NCBI RefSeq assembly: GCF_001421245.1
Contig: NZ_LMKE01000013.1
Span: forward strand, 252,110-299,206
Reading direction: 5' to 3'
Length of the DNA stretch: 47,097 bases
Origin: Sphingomonas sp. Leaf10
Lineage (GTDB): Bacteria > Pseudomonadota > Alphaproteobacteria > Sphingomonadales > Sphingomonadaceae
The notes beneath the pieces were generated by a model. That model ran no database searches. It saw nothing but the letters and a program-made list of their open reading frames with translations, and had not been told where the DNA came from. The stretch's first letter is position 1, and the number at the start of each line of letters is the position of its first letter. Positions 17,631 through 26,988 of the stretch are shown here, piece after piece. Position numbers and translations under genes: made by a program.

Positions 17631-18116
17631 ATGTCGATCGACCGCCGCCGCCTGCTCGAACTGACCGGATTGTCGGGCCTTGCCGCCCTGATCGGCTGCG
17701 CGCCCGAGACGAGCGAGGCCGCACCGAATTTCCCGTTCAAGCTGACCGATGCGCAGTGGAAGGCACGGCTGACCCCGGCGCAATATAATGTGCTGCGACA
17801 GGAAGGGACCGAGCGACCCTATAGCAGCCCGCTTAACGGCGAAAAGCGCAAGGGCGGGTTCGCCTGCGCCGGCTGCGGCCACCCGCTATTTTCCTCAATG
17901 ACCAAGTTCGAAAGCGGCACCGGCTGGCCGAGCTTCTATGCGCCGCTGAACCGTGCAGTGGTCACGAAGACCGATCGCTCGCTGATGATGACGCGGACCG
18001 AAGTGCTGTGCGCGCGTTGTGGCGGGCATCTCGGCCATGTGTTCGACGACGGTCCCCGCCCCACCGGCAAACGTTACTGCATGAACGGTGTGGCGATGAC
18101 CTTCCGCCCCGCCTGA
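17631..18116 (+). CDS. msrB: Exported peptide-methionine (R)-S-oxide reductase
   Basis: MsrB reduces the R form of methionine sulfoxide in oxidised proteins. The 161-residue product has the SelR fold with zinc cysteines in CAGC (C79, C82) and CARC (C127, C130), the motif ESGTGWPSFYAP, GGHLGHVFDDGP, and catalytic C150 in KRYCMNG. The N-terminus is unusual: DRRRLLELTGLSGLAALIGC combines an arginine-rich, Tat-like start with a lipobox (LIGC, C23), suggesting a membrane-anchored periplasmic lipoprotein. The ATG at 17631 has AGGA seven bases before it; the frame open upstream to 17475 lacks similarity. It converges on the CHAP gene. Confidence 0.93.
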   Translation: MSIDRRRLLELTGLSGLAALIGCAPETSEAAPNFPFKLTDAQWKARLTPAQYNVLRQEGTERPYSSPLNGEKRKGGFACAGCGHPLFSSMTKFESGTGWPSFYAPLNRAVVTKTDRSLMMTRTEVLCARCGGHLGHVFDDGPRPTGKRYCMNGVAMTFRPA

Positions 18117-18128
18117 ACCGACGCAAGC

Positions 18129-18704
18129 TCAGTCGTTGAGCGCGACGACCTGCCGGGCATGCCCCGGCTGGACGCTCGCACCGCCGGTCGGTGCCGGCGG
18201 ATCGACCTTCGCGATTTCCATCGGTGCGGAGAATTCGGCAGGTGCCGGGGCATGGCCAGAATAGATGAAGCCGTTGGTCGGATAGGCCGAGGTGCCAAGG
18301 CCACCGAGCGGACCGAACCACACCTTCACTTCGCTCCAGTCGCCTGCCGTTGATACGTCGATCGCACGAACGTCGCGCTCGATGCCGCCGCGCTGCGACC
18401 AGTTGGCATGGGTCAGCAGCACTTCGCGCTCGCTGACGACCTTCGACACCATGGCGACATGACCGAAGCGCATCTTGGACGTCGCGGCGAACGACAGGAC
18501 GGCGCCTTCCTTCGGGGCATGACCGCGTTCGTACTTGCCAGCGGCCTGGCTCCACCAGGTGTGGGCGTTGCCGAAAATCTCGACGCCCGAGATTTCGCGG
18601 GCATAGGGCGCGCATTGCCAGAACCGGGCCTGAGCCGGAGCCACCATCGCCAGAGCGCACGAAACCACCAGCGCGAAACGCGCTGCCAAAGCACCAAAAT
18701 TCAT
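18129..18704 (-). CDS. Secreted CHAP-domain amidase
   Basis: This 191-residue product has a signal peptide (residues 1-27, ending PAQA) followed by a CHAP domain. The cysteine of RFWQCAPYAREISG is C31 and the histidine of RFGHVAMVSKV is H82, with N95-type LTHANWSQRGG completing the expected catalytic set. CHAP enzymes cut amide bonds in peptidoglycan or peptides, so a periplasmic cell-wall role is likely. The last 60 residues are proline- and alanine-rich and probably unstructured. The ATG at 18704 is preceded by a G-rich ribosome binding site and opens the signal peptide. The stop is 12 bp from that of msrB. Confidence 0.88.
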   Translation of the reverse strand: MNFGALAARFALVVSCALAMVAPAQARFWQCAPYAREISGVEIFGNAHTWWSQAAGKYERGHAPKEGAVLSFAATSKMRFGHVAMVSKVVSEREVLLTHANWSQRGGIERDVRAIDVSTAGDWSEVKVWFGPLGGLGTSAYPTNGFIYSGHAPAPAEFSAPMEIAKVDPPAPTGGASVQPGHARQVVALND

Positions 18705-19050
18705 CTGACCCCCACGGCCCCACGAATGTCTCGAGCGGCATGAAGCAGGGTTTCGCGCCTCCGAAAACCCCATGACCGGCCAAACGGGAACCAATTCCGA
18801 CGAAGCGTGTTTGCGCGGCGATGACTGGCGGATGAACCGATCCCTCGTACTCGTTCAGCCTCCTCGACCTCCGATACATCGCTTCGTCCGCTTCCGCACG
18901 ATGCGACGAACCGCGTGACAATGATGTTGCAATGCAGCACGCGACATGATCGGATATGTCGTCGACCGGTTTTCGCAACGATCGTTCAGCAAGCTGTTAA
19001 CCGTTTCCGCGTAACATCCGGTCGTTGGCTATTTGGGCGGGGAGTTGATG
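18705..19050. other. Intergenic region between CHAP gene and small unknown gene
   Basis: This divergent 346-bp stretch must hold promoters for the genes on both sides. A GGGGAG ribosome binding site for the downstream gene ends it. No convincing -35/-10 pair, operator palindrome, terminator or additional gene was seen. Confidence 0.6.
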
Positions 19051-19602
19051 ATGGCGATTGCACGCAGACCAGCCGAAGGTGCGATGACGCTGGCCGAGAT
19101 GAAGGAATTCGCGACATTCTCGTCGGCGACGCAGCGTTATATCCGCCGCTCGCTCGACATCGGCCTCGATCGTGACGACGCGATTCGCCGCTGGTCGCGC
19201 GACGTGGTGGAGGCCGCCAGCATCCGCGCACAGGCGCGCATCTACGACCGCCTGCCCGATATTCGCGCGTGCATTCCCGAAGACAGCGGCCTCGATGCGA
19301 CCGAACCGTTCATGACGCCGTTGTTGATGGTCACCGCCTTCGATCTGGGTCAGGGTCGGTTGACGACCTTCGGCGCCTATCGCTTTCTCTACGAACGGCT
19401 GGTCGGGGCCGAGGCGCGGCCATGGTTGCCCGCCGCCTTCTGCGCGTCGGCTGCGCTACCGCATCTGCACCCCGAACTGCGCCGCAAGTTGTTGCAGTCG
19501 CTCAGCGAAGCAGCAGCAACCGCGTCGGGCTGGTCGCTGCGCCAACCGGCCTTCTATCCGGCCTGGGTCGAAAAGGTCGAAGCCGGCGCACCGATGCATT
19601 GA
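19051..19602 (+). CDS. Hypothetical helical protein
   Basis: The 183-residue product is not recognised. It is predicted to be soluble and mainly helical, with no signal peptide or membrane segment. A run FATFSSATQRYIRRSLDIGL near the start and the Arg-rich AIRRWSRDVVEAASIRAQARIYDRL helix could bind a partner or nucleic acid, but no known domain is evident. Coding use and third-position GC resemble the neighbours, and the frame is clean. The ATG at 19051 is chosen because GGGGAG is six bases before it; ATG 19048 and TTG 19033 are alternatives. It converges on the extensin-like gene with 13 bp between stops. Confidence 0.7.
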   Translation: MAIARRPAEGAMTLAEMKEFATFSSATQRYIRRSLDIGLDRDDAIRRWSRDVVEAASIRAQARIYDRLPDIRACIPEDSGLDATEPFMTPLLMVTAFDLGQGRLTTFGAYRFLYERLVGAEARPWLPAAFCASAALPHLHPELRRKLLQSLSEAAATASGWSLRQPAFYPAWVEKVEAGAPMH

Positions 19603-19615
19603 CCGGTCGGCGGGG

Positions 19616-20353
19616 TCAGCGACACGCCCCGCCGAACCCGCGCGCCGCCTGATCGAAGTGAAAATGGTCGCGGTGCGCGGCGTTGTAATCGGGGGACAAC
19701 ACCGTCGAGAACACGCCGCACGCCCCGTCGCGCACCTCGCGCAGGAACGCCGCCTTGGCCGCGTCGTCACGTCCCTGCCCTGCCGTCCAGTCGCCGACGA
19801 CGCTGATCCGGCGACCATCGTCCAGCACGAAGGCGGCGATATCCAGCGCGTTGGCGGTCGCGTGTTCGCTGAACGCGCCGCTGTCGCGCCCGTACAGGCG
19901 ACGGCAGTTATAGCTGCCGAAATTCTGGATGCGCGCGACCTGCGTGCCGAAATGCTTCTGCGCCGCGGGCTGCACTACCTGCCATTCCCATAGCGCCATG
20001 CCGGTCGCAACCCGGCACGACACGCCGACATCGGGGGTAACGGCAATGGTGCGCGATCCGCCGCCGCGCATCCGCACCGCATCGTCATAGCCGCATTGCG
20101 CAGGCCCCTCTCGCGGCGGCAGCGCGGTATAGCGCACGCCGGCTGCATCGAGCAGCGCCTGACACCCGGCAAAGTCGCCACGCAGATCGCCGATCTTGGC
20201 TCGGGTGAACATGCCGATCGGCTGCGACAGGTCGAGCGGCGTCCACGGCACGTCCTGTGGCCGGCTGCGGGCAAAGGCATAGAGCGCAAAGGCGATCGCG
20301 GCGAGGATGGCGAGCCAGACGAGCGTGCGTATGCCCGCCGACAGCGCCTTCAT
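19616..20353 (-). CDS. Extensin-like membrane-anchored protein
   Basis: The 245-residue product has one N-terminal membrane helix (about residues 8-27) and a periplasmic extensin-like C-terminal domain. Family features are CGYDDAVRM, the six-residue NCRRLY stretch, and EHATANALDIAAFVLDDGRRI with H164 and D171, ending with HRDHFHFD (H230, H232). This pattern resembles the zinc sites of LAS-type D-Ala-D-Ala carboxypeptidases and endopeptidases, so a cell-wall peptide hydrolase is a reasonable inference. The start overlaps the NUDIX stop by four bases (ATGA), indicating coupled translation. Several paired cysteines suggest disulfides. Confidence 0.86.
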   Translation of the reverse strand: MKALSAGIRTLVWLAILAAIAFALYAFARSRPQDVPWTPLDLSQPIGMFTRAKIGDLRGDFAGCQALLDAAGVRYTALPPREGPAQCGYDDAVRMRGGGSRTIAVTPDVGVSCRVATGMALWEWQVVQPAAQKHFGTQVARIQNFGSYNCRRLYGRDSGAFSEHATANALDIAAFVLDDGRRISVVGDWTAGQGRDDAAKAAFLREVRDGACGVFSTVLSPDYNAAHRDHFHFDQAARGFGGACR

Positions 20354-21066
20354 CCACGCACCGCGCGCGACGCCGGTTCGGCTGTGACCGGATAGCCGAG
20401 TTCGTTGGGAATGCAGATCCAGTCGCCATCGGCACGCGTTTCGACCCATGGCGTGATCGTCCGTACCGGCCAGCGCGCTGCCGATGCGAAGGCGGCATCG
20501 CTATCGCTATGTTCGGCCAACCGCTCCAACACGCGCCGGGTCGGAAACAGCAACATCGCCTCGCCCCGATCCGCCGCAGCCAGCGCCGCCGAAGCGCTCG
20601 TCCATAGCACGCGGCGATTCTCGGTCGCATCGACCCGCGCCTCGGGTGCCGTGTCGGGCAGGCGCGAGAGGAAGAAATGCGTATCGAACACCCGCACCGG
20701 CACATGATCGGGGCGCCACCGGGCATAGGGAACGAGGGGGCTCGGATCGACCGGGCCGAGTGTGGCGAGGGTCGCGCCGCCAGCAAGCGCGGTCCGCATA
20801 GCCTCGACATCGCCGTCGATGCCGATCGCGATGCCGGCTTCCTCGATCGTCTCGCGAATCGCCGCCAGTCGCGGAGCCAGATCAAGGTCACCCATTGCCA
20901 TAGCCAACGCCTCGTCCCCAGGGTCGATCCGCCCGCCGGGAAACACCAGCGCCCCGCCGGCAAAGGCCATCGTCGCCGCACGCTCGACCATCAAGATGTC
21001 GGGCGGGCCGTGCGGTCGATCGCGCAGGACGATCAGCGTGGCGGCGGGAATGGCGGCGGTCATCAC
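20350..21066 (-). CDS. NUDIX hydrolase (NUDT19-like)
   Basis: The 238-residue product carries an extended NUDIX motif: VFPGGRIDPGD (residues 41-51), then about 15 inserted residues, then AAIRETIEEAGI (68-79). The glutamates of RETIEE would bind magnesium. The insertion between the two halves is characteristic of the NUDT7/NUDT19-type branch, some of which hydrolyse CoA or acyl-CoA esters; the substrate here is not shown. It is probably cytoplasmic. The gene lies 34 bp after the S1 protease gene and overlaps the extensin-like gene by four bases. Confidence 0.87.
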   Translation of the reverse strand: MMTAAIPAATLIVLRDRPHGPPDILMVERAATMAFAGGALVFPGGRIDPGDEALAMAMGDLDLAPRLAAIRETIEEAGIAIGIDGDVEAMRTALAGGATLATLGPVDPSPLVPYARWRPDHVPVRVFDTHFFLSRLPDTAPEARVDATENRRVLWTSASAALAAADRGEAMLLFPTRRVLERLAEHSDSDAAFASAARWPVRTITPWVETRADGDWICIPNELGYPVTAEPASRAVRG

Positions 21067-21100
21067 CGCCGACTTGGGGAATGGCGGGTCCGATGTGAAG

Positions 21101-22351
21101 TCAGTTCGGCGCCACGGGCAGCGGAGCGGGCGGCGTTATGGGCAACGGTGCGGCCGGCGGGGCGACCAGCAACCGCCAGCCATCGGGCAGATAGTCGAGC
21201 GACATGTAGTAATAGAAGACACAGGAACCATCGGGGCGGTAGCTGCCGCCTTTCAACAATCCGATCGCGGTCCCGCCCAGAAACACCGGACCGCCGCTGT
21301 CGCCGCCCCGACATCCCGGCCCCGCCACGGCCACCCAGGTCGGCAGGCACGGTCCGCCGCACAGATCGCCCGCTGGCGCGAAATCGACCATCATCACCTC
21401 GGCACAGCTATAGCCGCTGCTCTCGCCGCGATGACATACGATGTCGCCTACGCGCGTACTCGCCCGGCTGCGCTGGGCCTCGACGGTACGGATGTGCGTC
21501 CGGGCCGCGTCGGCGAAGAATAGCGGACGGACGGCGTCCGGCGTCGCGTTGACCTGTACGTCGTGAAAGCCCCAGCCCCATTGCCCGACGAAGCGGGTCG
21601 GCGTGACCGACCGGTCGGGCGCGATATGGTCCAGCTGATCGGGACAGTGGGCGGCCGTCACGATGCCGGTCTGCGTGCCATCGGTTACCACGAACCCGGT
21701 CGTGCAATAATAGCGGCGACCATTTGCCGGATCCGGACCGATCAACCGCGACCCGCCGATCACCTCGCCCGCCAGATCGAGGTCGGGCCGCCCGGTCGTC
21801 GCCAGGCGGATCGGCACACCGGTCAGTTCGGTCAATCGTCGCCGCAACGCCGCGACATCTCCGCCGGCATCGGCCGCACCGATCTGGATCAGCAACGTAC
21901 CTTGCCGGGCGTCGATGCCGATCGCTGGTGGCCGGCGCAGCATCGCGCGAATATCCGCCTGATGGCGGTTCAGCGCGGCGAGCAATTCCACCCGCGTCGA
22001 TTTGGCACCGATGCGGAAGCGGACCGGTATCGTCAGGTCGCCCGTACGGATTTCGGCATCGGCAACCGGGCGATTGCCGGTCAACAGCACCGATACCGCG
22101 CCGTCGGTTTCGATCGCGATGCCGGCCAGTCGTTCGCGATAGCGCCCCTCGATCCAGTCGGTCGCGGCGATGCTGGCGACCTGTTTGCGCAGCAGGACCA
22201 GCGCGGCGGCCGGATCGATTCCGCGAATGCGCGCGACGTCGGCGGCATCCTGCGCCAGTGCCGCCTCGGCAGAAACGACGGTGGCGGCGTCCTGCGCCGC
22301 GGCGGGACTGCCCGCCACCAGCGCATGCGCCGCCACCATCCAACGCAGCAT
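21101..22351 (-). CDS. Secreted trypsin-like (S1) serine protease with prodomain
   Basis: The 416-residue product has a signal peptide (residues 1-20), a roughly 160-residue region resembling an alpha-lytic-protease-type prodomain, and a chymotrypsin-fold catalytic domain. The catalytic triad can be assigned as H235 (TAAHC), D264 (FHDVQV) and S352 (GCRGGDSGGPVF). The CHRGESSGYSC segment is typical of bacterial S1E proteases. The C-terminus is a Pro/Ala-rich tail. Such enzymes fold with help of the prodomain and are secreted as zymogens. The start is five bases after the stop of the upstream MFS gene, so the two are probably cotranscribed. Confidence 0.88.
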   Translation of the reverse strand: MLRWMVAAHALVAGSPAAAQDAATVVSAEAALAQDAADVARIRGIDPAAALVLLRKQVASIAATDWIEGRYRERLAGIAIETDGAVSVLLTGNRPVADAEIRTGDLTIPVRFRIGAKSTRVELLAALNRHQADIRAMLRRPPAIGIDARQGTLLIQIGAADAGGDVAALRRRLTELTGVPIRLATTGRPDLDLAGEVIGGSRLIGPDPANGRRYYCTTGFVVTDGTQTGIVTAAHCPDQLDHIAPDRSVTPTRFVGQWGWGFHDVQVNATPDAVRPLFFADAARTHIRTVEAQRSRASTRVGDIVCHRGESSGYSCAEVMMVDFAPAGDLCGGPCLPTWVAVAGPGCRGGDSGGPVFLGGTAIGLLKGGSYRPDGSCVFYYYMSLDYLPDGWRLLVAPPAAPLPITPPAPLPVAPN

Positions 22352-22356
22352 GTCGA

Positions 22357-23685
22357 TCAGTCGAGACGCCGCGCCAGTTCCTTGTTCAGAGCCAGCGCCG
22401 CCAGCGTGCCGAACGCACCCGACAACAGGTACAGGCCCGACGCGATCAGGCCCAGCTTGTCGGCCAGCGCCAGCGCGACCAGCGGCGCGAAGCCCGCGCC
22501 GAACAACCAGGCGAGGTCCGACGTCAATGCCGCACCGGTATAGCGCGAATCCTTGGCGAAGTTTGCGGCGACCGTACCCGACGACTGACCGAACGACAGG
22601 CCGAGCAGGATGAAGCCGGTGATCATGAACGCGATTTCACCGGCATCGCCACCGTTCAGCAGCAACGGCGCAAGCCCCGAGAACAGCGCGATGGCGACCG
22701 CACCGATGCCCAGCAGCGTCCGGCGGCCGACATGGTCGGCAAGGACGCCCGAGATGATGATCGCGAAGATGAAGAAGATCGCGCAGGCGGTTTCGATCCA
22801 CAGGAAGCGCGCGATTTCCTGTTCGGTGAACAGCAGGATCCACGACAGCGGGAACACGGTGACCATGTGGAACAGCGCGAAGCTGGCCAATGGCACCAGC
22901 GCGCCGATCACGATCGTCTTCCACTCACGACCGACGGTCGGCAATACCGGCGATGCCTTCAACTCGCGATTCTCGAACAGTGCGGTATATTCGGGCGTCA
23001 CGACGATGCGCAGCCGGGCGAACAGCGCGACGACGTTCAGCGCAAAGGCGACGAAGAACGGATAGCGCCAGCCCCAGCTGATGAAATCCTCGGCACTCAT
23101 ATAGGCGGTGAAGAACGCGAACAGGGCGCTGGCGACCATCAGGCCCAGCGGCGCGCCGAGCTGCGGGATCATCGCATACCAGCCGCGCCGATCCTGCGGC
23201 ACGTTGAGCGCGAGCAGCGAGGCAAGACCGTCCCATGCCCCGCCGAGCGCAATCCCCTGCAGGATGCGCAGCGCCGCCAGCAGGATCGCCGACCATGCCC
23301 CGGCCTGCGCATAGCTGGGCAGGAAACCCATCGCCACCGTCGCGGTGCCGAGCAGGAACAGCGCCATGGTCAGCTTGGTACCGCGCCCGTGCCGCCGGTC
23401 GATCCACATGAACAGCAGCGTTCCAAGCGGGCGCGCGAAAAACGCCAGCGGAAACAGTGCGAAGGAATAGAGCGTGCCGGTCAGCCGGTCGACATAGGGG
23501 AACACCAGCTGCGGGAACACGATCACCGACGCGATCGCATAGACGAAAAAGTCGAAGAATTCCGACGTACGCCCGATGATGACGCCGATCGCGATCTCTT
23601 CGGACTGGACGTTCACCTCACCGTCGCCACTGTTGACGGCGCGAGCGTCGGCCTCGATCTCGCGGGAATGGACGGCCTCGGCCAT
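22357..23685 (-). CDS. MHS-family (MFS) metabolite:H+ symporter
   Basis: The 442-residue product has about 12 membrane helices and matches the metabolite:H+ symporter branch of MFS (ShiA/ProP/KgtP-like). Hallmarks are GRTSEFFDFFVYAIASVIVFP at the first helix, the FFARPLGTLLFMWIDRRHGRG loop 2-3 motif, and LRILQGIALGGAWDG. The substrate is likely a small carboxylate or zwitterion but cannot be told. The start at 23685 is chosen because GGAG is five bases before the ATG; the longer frame upstream runs into the cyo promoter region. It is divergent from cyoA. Confidence 0.9.
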   Translation of the reverse strand: MAEAVHSREIEADARAVNSGDGEVNVQSEEIAIGVIIGRTSEFFDFFVYAIASVIVFPQLVFPYVDRLTGTLYSFALFPLAFFARPLGTLLFMWIDRRHGRGTKLTMALFLLGTATVAMGFLPSYAQAGAWSAILLAALRILQGIALGGAWDGLASLLALNVPQDRRGWYAMIPQLGAPLGLMVASALFAFFTAYMSAEDFISWGWRYPFFVAFALNVVALFARLRIVVTPEYTALFENRELKASPVLPTVGREWKTIVIGALVPLASFALFHMVTVFPLSWILLFTEQEIARFLWIETACAIFFIFAIIISGVLADHVGRRTLLGIGAVAIALFSGLAPLLLNGGDAGEIAFMITGFILLGLSFGQSSGTVAANFAKDSRYTGAALTSDLAWLFGAGFAPLVALALADKLGLIASGLYLLSGAFGTLAALALNKELARRLD

Positions 23686-23762
23686 AGGGACTCCAAGAGC
23701 AGCGCGAAGCACGCGCGGTAAGATTGAATGTGTGCCCGTTATCGCAATGCACCAAACGCGGG

Positions 23763-23783
23763 GATAGGACAAAATGTCCTATC
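23763..23783. promoter_or_regulatory. Perfect 9+9 inverted repeat upstream of cyoA
   Basis: The arms GATAGGACA (23763-23771) and TGTCCTATC (23775-23783) flank AAA. The element ends 33 bases before the cyoA start, in the shared MFS/cyo intergenic region. The size and symmetry fit a dimeric-regulator operator, most like those of Rrf2-type iron-sulfur or nitric-oxide sensors, but this family link is only inference. A leader hairpin is the alternative. Confidence 0.5.
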
Positions 23784-23816
23784 GCAGTGCAGCATCGCTC
23801 GGCATAGGGCGCGGCC

Positions 23817-24971
23817 ATGATCCTGCCCCGCTCGCTTCCGTGGCAACGGCCACTGCGTTCGCTCCTGCCTTTCGCGGCATTGCCGTTGCTCGGCGGGTGC
23901 GACATGGTCGTGCTCAATCCCGCCGGCGACGTCGCGCGCCAGCAAGCCGACGTCCTGATGATCTCGGTCGGCCTGATGTTGCTCATCATCATTCCGGTGA
24001 TGGCGCTGACCGTCTGGTTCGCGTGGAAATACCGCGCGTCCAATGAAAAGGCGACGTACAAGCCGAACTGGGATCATTCGACCGCGCTCGAACTGGTCAT
24101 CTGGTCGGGGCCGCTGCTGATCGTCATCGCGCTCGGCGCGCTGACGTGGATCAGCACCCACCTGCTCGACCCGTATCGCCCGATCGGTCAGATCGCGCCG
24201 GGCAAGCCGGTGCCGGAGAATCAGAAGCCGCTGGAGATCCAGGTCGTCTCGCTCGACTGGAAGTGGCTGTTCATCTATCCGGAACAGGGCATCGCGACCG
24301 TCAACCGCCTGGTCCTGCCGGTCGATCGCCAGGTCAGCTTCCGCCTGTCGTCGTCGTCGGTGATGAACACCTTCTACGTCCCCGCGATGGCGGGCATGAT
24401 CTACACCATGCCGGGCATGGAGACGAAGCTCCACGCCGTGATGAACAAGCCGGGCACGTATGAGGGCATGTCGGCGCACTATAGCGGCGCCGGCTTCTCC
24501 TATATGAACTTCAAGACGACCAGCACCGACACCGCCGGCTTCGACCGGTTCGTGGCCGGCGTGAAGGCGATGCCGAACCGGCTCGACACCGCGCGCTATC
24601 TCGAACTGGAAAAGCCCAGCGAGAAGGTGCCGCCGATGGGCTTTGGCGGCGTCGAACAGGGCTTGTTCATGCGCATCGTCCAGATGTGCGTGAAGCCCGG
24701 CACGCCGTGCATGACCGAGAGCATGCACCATGGCGGCGGCCATGGCTCGGCGGTCAACAGCCGCCTGCCCGAGGACGGCGAGCGCACCAAGGGCGCACTC
24801 GAAAAGGCGCCGTCCGATTATGGCGTCAGCCCGCACAGCAGCGGCGACGCGCCGCAAGGGTCGAAGGCCGCCCCCGGCGCCGCCGATCCGGGCAGCGACG
24901 CCAACCGCAACATGACCCGCATCGCGCCGCCGCGCGCGATGCCGGGCCGCCCCGCTTCGGCGCAAGGCTGA
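23817..24971 (+). CDS. cyoA: Quinol oxidase subunit II
   Basis: The 384-residue subunit II of a bo3/ba3-type haem-copper quinol oxidase is a lipoprotein: the signal ends LPLLGGC (lipid cysteine C28). Two membrane helices follow (about residues 45-68 and 90-112). The periplasmic cupredoxin domain has [19 protein letters not shown] and [20 protein letters not shown], with no CuA cysteine or histidine ligand set, as expected when quinol rather than cytochrome c is oxidised. The last 80 residues are an unusual tail rich in His, Gly, Ser, Ala and Pro. This is the first gene of cyoABCD. Confidence 0.96.
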   Translation: MILPRSLPWQRPLRSLLPFAALPLLGGCDMVVLNPAGDVARQQADVLMISVGLMLLIIIPVMALTVWFAWKYRASNEKATYKPNWDHSTALELVIWSGPLLIVIALGALTWISTHLLDPYRPIGQIAPGKPVPENQKPLEIQVVSLDWKWLFIYPEQGIATVNRLVLPVDRQVSFRLSSSSVMNTFYVPAMAGMIYTMPGMETKLHAVMNKPGTYEGMSAHYSGAGFSYMNFKTTSTDTAGFDRFVAGVKAMPNRLDTARYLELEKPSEKVPPMGFGGVEQGLFMRIVQMCVKPGTPCMTESMHHGGGHGSAVNSRLPEDGERTKGALEKAPSDYGVSPHSSGDAPQGSKAAPGAADPGSDANRNMTRIAPPRAMPGRPASAQG

Positions 24972-24982
24972 GACACGAGATC

Positions 24983-26983
24983 ATGTCCGATACCCTTACC
25001 AAGCTGATCTTCGGGCGACTGACGCTCGAAAGCTTCCCGATCCACGAACCGATCGTCGTCATGACCTTCATCGCGGTCGCCATCGGCGGCGCGGCGTTGC
25101 TGGCGGCGCTCACCTATTTCAAGCTGTGGGGCTATCTCTGGAAAGAGTGGTTCACGACGGTCGATCACAAGCGGATCGGGATCATGTACATGATCCTCGG
25201 CATCGTCATGCTGCTGCGCGGCTTTGCCGACGCGATCATGATGCGCGGGCAGCAGGCGATCGCGTTCGGCGCGAACGAAGGCTATCTCAACGCCCATCAC
25301 TATGACCAGGTGTTCACCGCCCACGGCGTGATCATGATCTTCTTCGTGGCGATGCCGCTGGTCACGGGTCTGATGAACTACATCGTCCCGCTCCAGATCG
25401 GCGCGCGCGACGTGTCGTTCCCGTTCCTGAACAATTTCAGCTTCTGGATGACCGCGTCGGGCGTCGTGATCGTCATGGCCAGCCTGTTCGTCGGCGAATT
25501 CGCCCGCACCGGCTGGCTGGCGTTCGCGCCGCTGTCGGGGCTGGATTACTCGCCCGACGTGGGCGTCGACTATTATATCTGGGCGCTCCAGCTGGCTGGC
25601 GTCGGCACCTTGTTGTCGGGCGTCAACCTGATCGCGACCATCGTCAAGATGCGCGCGCCGGGCATGGGCCTGATGAAGATGCCGATCTTCACCTGGTCGG
25701 CGCTAGTCACCAACATCCTGATCGTCGCCGCCTTCCCGGTCCTGACCGCCGTGCTCGCGCTGCTGTCGCTCGACCGCTATGTCGGCACCAACTTCTTCAC
25801 GAACACGCTCGGCGGCAACCCGATGATGTACGTGAACATGATCTGGATCTGGGGCCACCCCGAAGTCTACATCCTGATCCTGCCGGCATTCGGCGTGTTC
25901 TCGGAAATCGTATCGACCTTCTCGGGCAAGCGGCTGTTCGGCTATACGTCGATGGTCTACGCGCTGCTGGTCATCACCATCCTTTCGTACCTCGTCTGGC
26001 TGCACCACTTCTTCACCATGGGGTCGGGGGCGAGCGTCAACTCGTTCTTCGGCATCACGACGATGATCATCTCGATCCCGACGGGCGCGAAGATCTTCAA
26101 CTGGCTGTTCACCATGTATCGCGGTCGTATCCGCTACGAACTGCCGATGATGTGGGCGATCGCCTTCATGCTGACCTTCACCATCGGCGGCATGACCGGC
26201 GTGCTGCTCGCGGTGCCGCCTGCCGACTTCGTCCTGCACAACTCGCTGTTCCTCGTCGCCCACTTCCACAACGTCATCATCGGCGGCGTGGTGTTCGGGA
26301 TGTTCGCAGGGATCAACTACTGGTTCCCCAAGGCGTTCGGCTTCAAGCTGGACAAGAAATGGGGCCTGGTCAGCTTCTGGTGCTGGTTCGTCGGCTTCTG
26401 GGTTGCCTTCACCCCGCTCTATGTGCTGGGCCTGATGGGCATCACCCGCCGTCTCCGCCACTTCGACGATCCGAGCCTGCAGATCTGGTTCGTCATCGCC
26501 GCCGTGGGTGCCGCGATCATCGCGGTCGGCATCGCCGCCTTCCTGGTGCAGATCGCCGTCAGCATCATGAACCGCGACAAGCTGCGCGACTTCACCGGCG
26601 ATCCGTGGAACGGTCGCAGCCTCGAATGGGCGACGTCGTCGCCGCCGCCGGACTATAACTTCGCGTTCACGCCCGTCGTCCACGACATGGACGCGTGGTA
26701 CGATATGAAGGAGCACAAGTACGCCCGACCGGTCGATGGCTTCACCGCCATCCACATGCCGAGCAACACCTGGGCCGGGATCGTGCTAGCGGGCCTGTCG
26801 ACCGTCTTCGGTCTGGCGATGGTCTGGTACATCTGGTGGCTGGCGGCGCTGTCGTTCGTTGCGGTGATCGGCGTCGCGATCTTCCACACCTTCAACTACA
26901 AGCGCGACTTCCACATTCCGGTCGAGGAAGTCATCGAGACGGAGCGCCGGCGTACCGCCGACCTCCAGGCCGCGGGGGCGTAA
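24983..26983 (+). CDS. cyoB: Quinol oxidase subunit I
   Basis: The 666-residue catalytic subunit reduces oxygen to water and pumps protons. Expected haem and copper ligands are present: H114 (FTAHGV), H292 with cross-linked Y296 ([10 protein letters not shown]), H341/H342 (WLHHFF), and H427 and H429 (AHFHNV). Residues R79, D83, H106 and Q109 match the quinol-site residues R71, D75, H98 and Q101 of E. coli CyoB with a constant shift of eight, so this is a quinol and not a cytochrome c oxidase. About 15 membrane helices are predicted. The ATG at 24983 follows GAGA; the frame open further upstream is a shadow of cyoA. Confidence 0.97.
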   Translation: MSDTLTKLIFGRLTLESFPIHEPIVVMTFIAVAIGGAALLAALTYFKLWGYLWKEWFTTVDHKRIGIMYMILGIVMLLRGFADAIMMRGQQAIAFGANEGYLNAHHYDQVFTAHGVIMIFFVAMPLVTGLMNYIVPLQIGARDVSFPFLNNFSFWMTASGVVIVMASLFVGEFARTGWLAFAPLSGLDYSPDVGVDYYIWALQLAGVGTLLSGVNLIATIVKMRAPGMGLMKMPIFTWSALVTNILIVAAFPVLTAVLALLSLDRYVGTNFFTNTLGGNPMMYVNMIWIWGHPEVYILILPAFGVFSEIVSTFSGKRLFGYTSMVYALLVITILSYLVWLHHFFTMGSGASVNSFFGITTMIISIPTGAKIFNWLFTMYRGRIRYELPMMWAIAFMLTFTIGGMTGVLLAVPPADFVLHNSLFLVAHFHNVIIGGVVFGMFAGINYWFPKAFGFKLDKKWGLVSFWCWFVGFWVAFTPLYVLGLMGITRRLRHFDDPSLQIWFVIAAVGAAIIAVGIAAFLVQIAVSIMNRDKLRDFTGDPWNGRSLEWATSSPPPDYNFAFTPVVHDMDAWYDMKEHKYARPVDGFTAIHMPSNTWAGIVLAGLSTVFGLAMVWYIWWLAALSFVAVIGVAIFHTFNYKRDFHIPVEEVIETERRRTADLQAAGA

Positions 26984-26988
26984 GGAAT

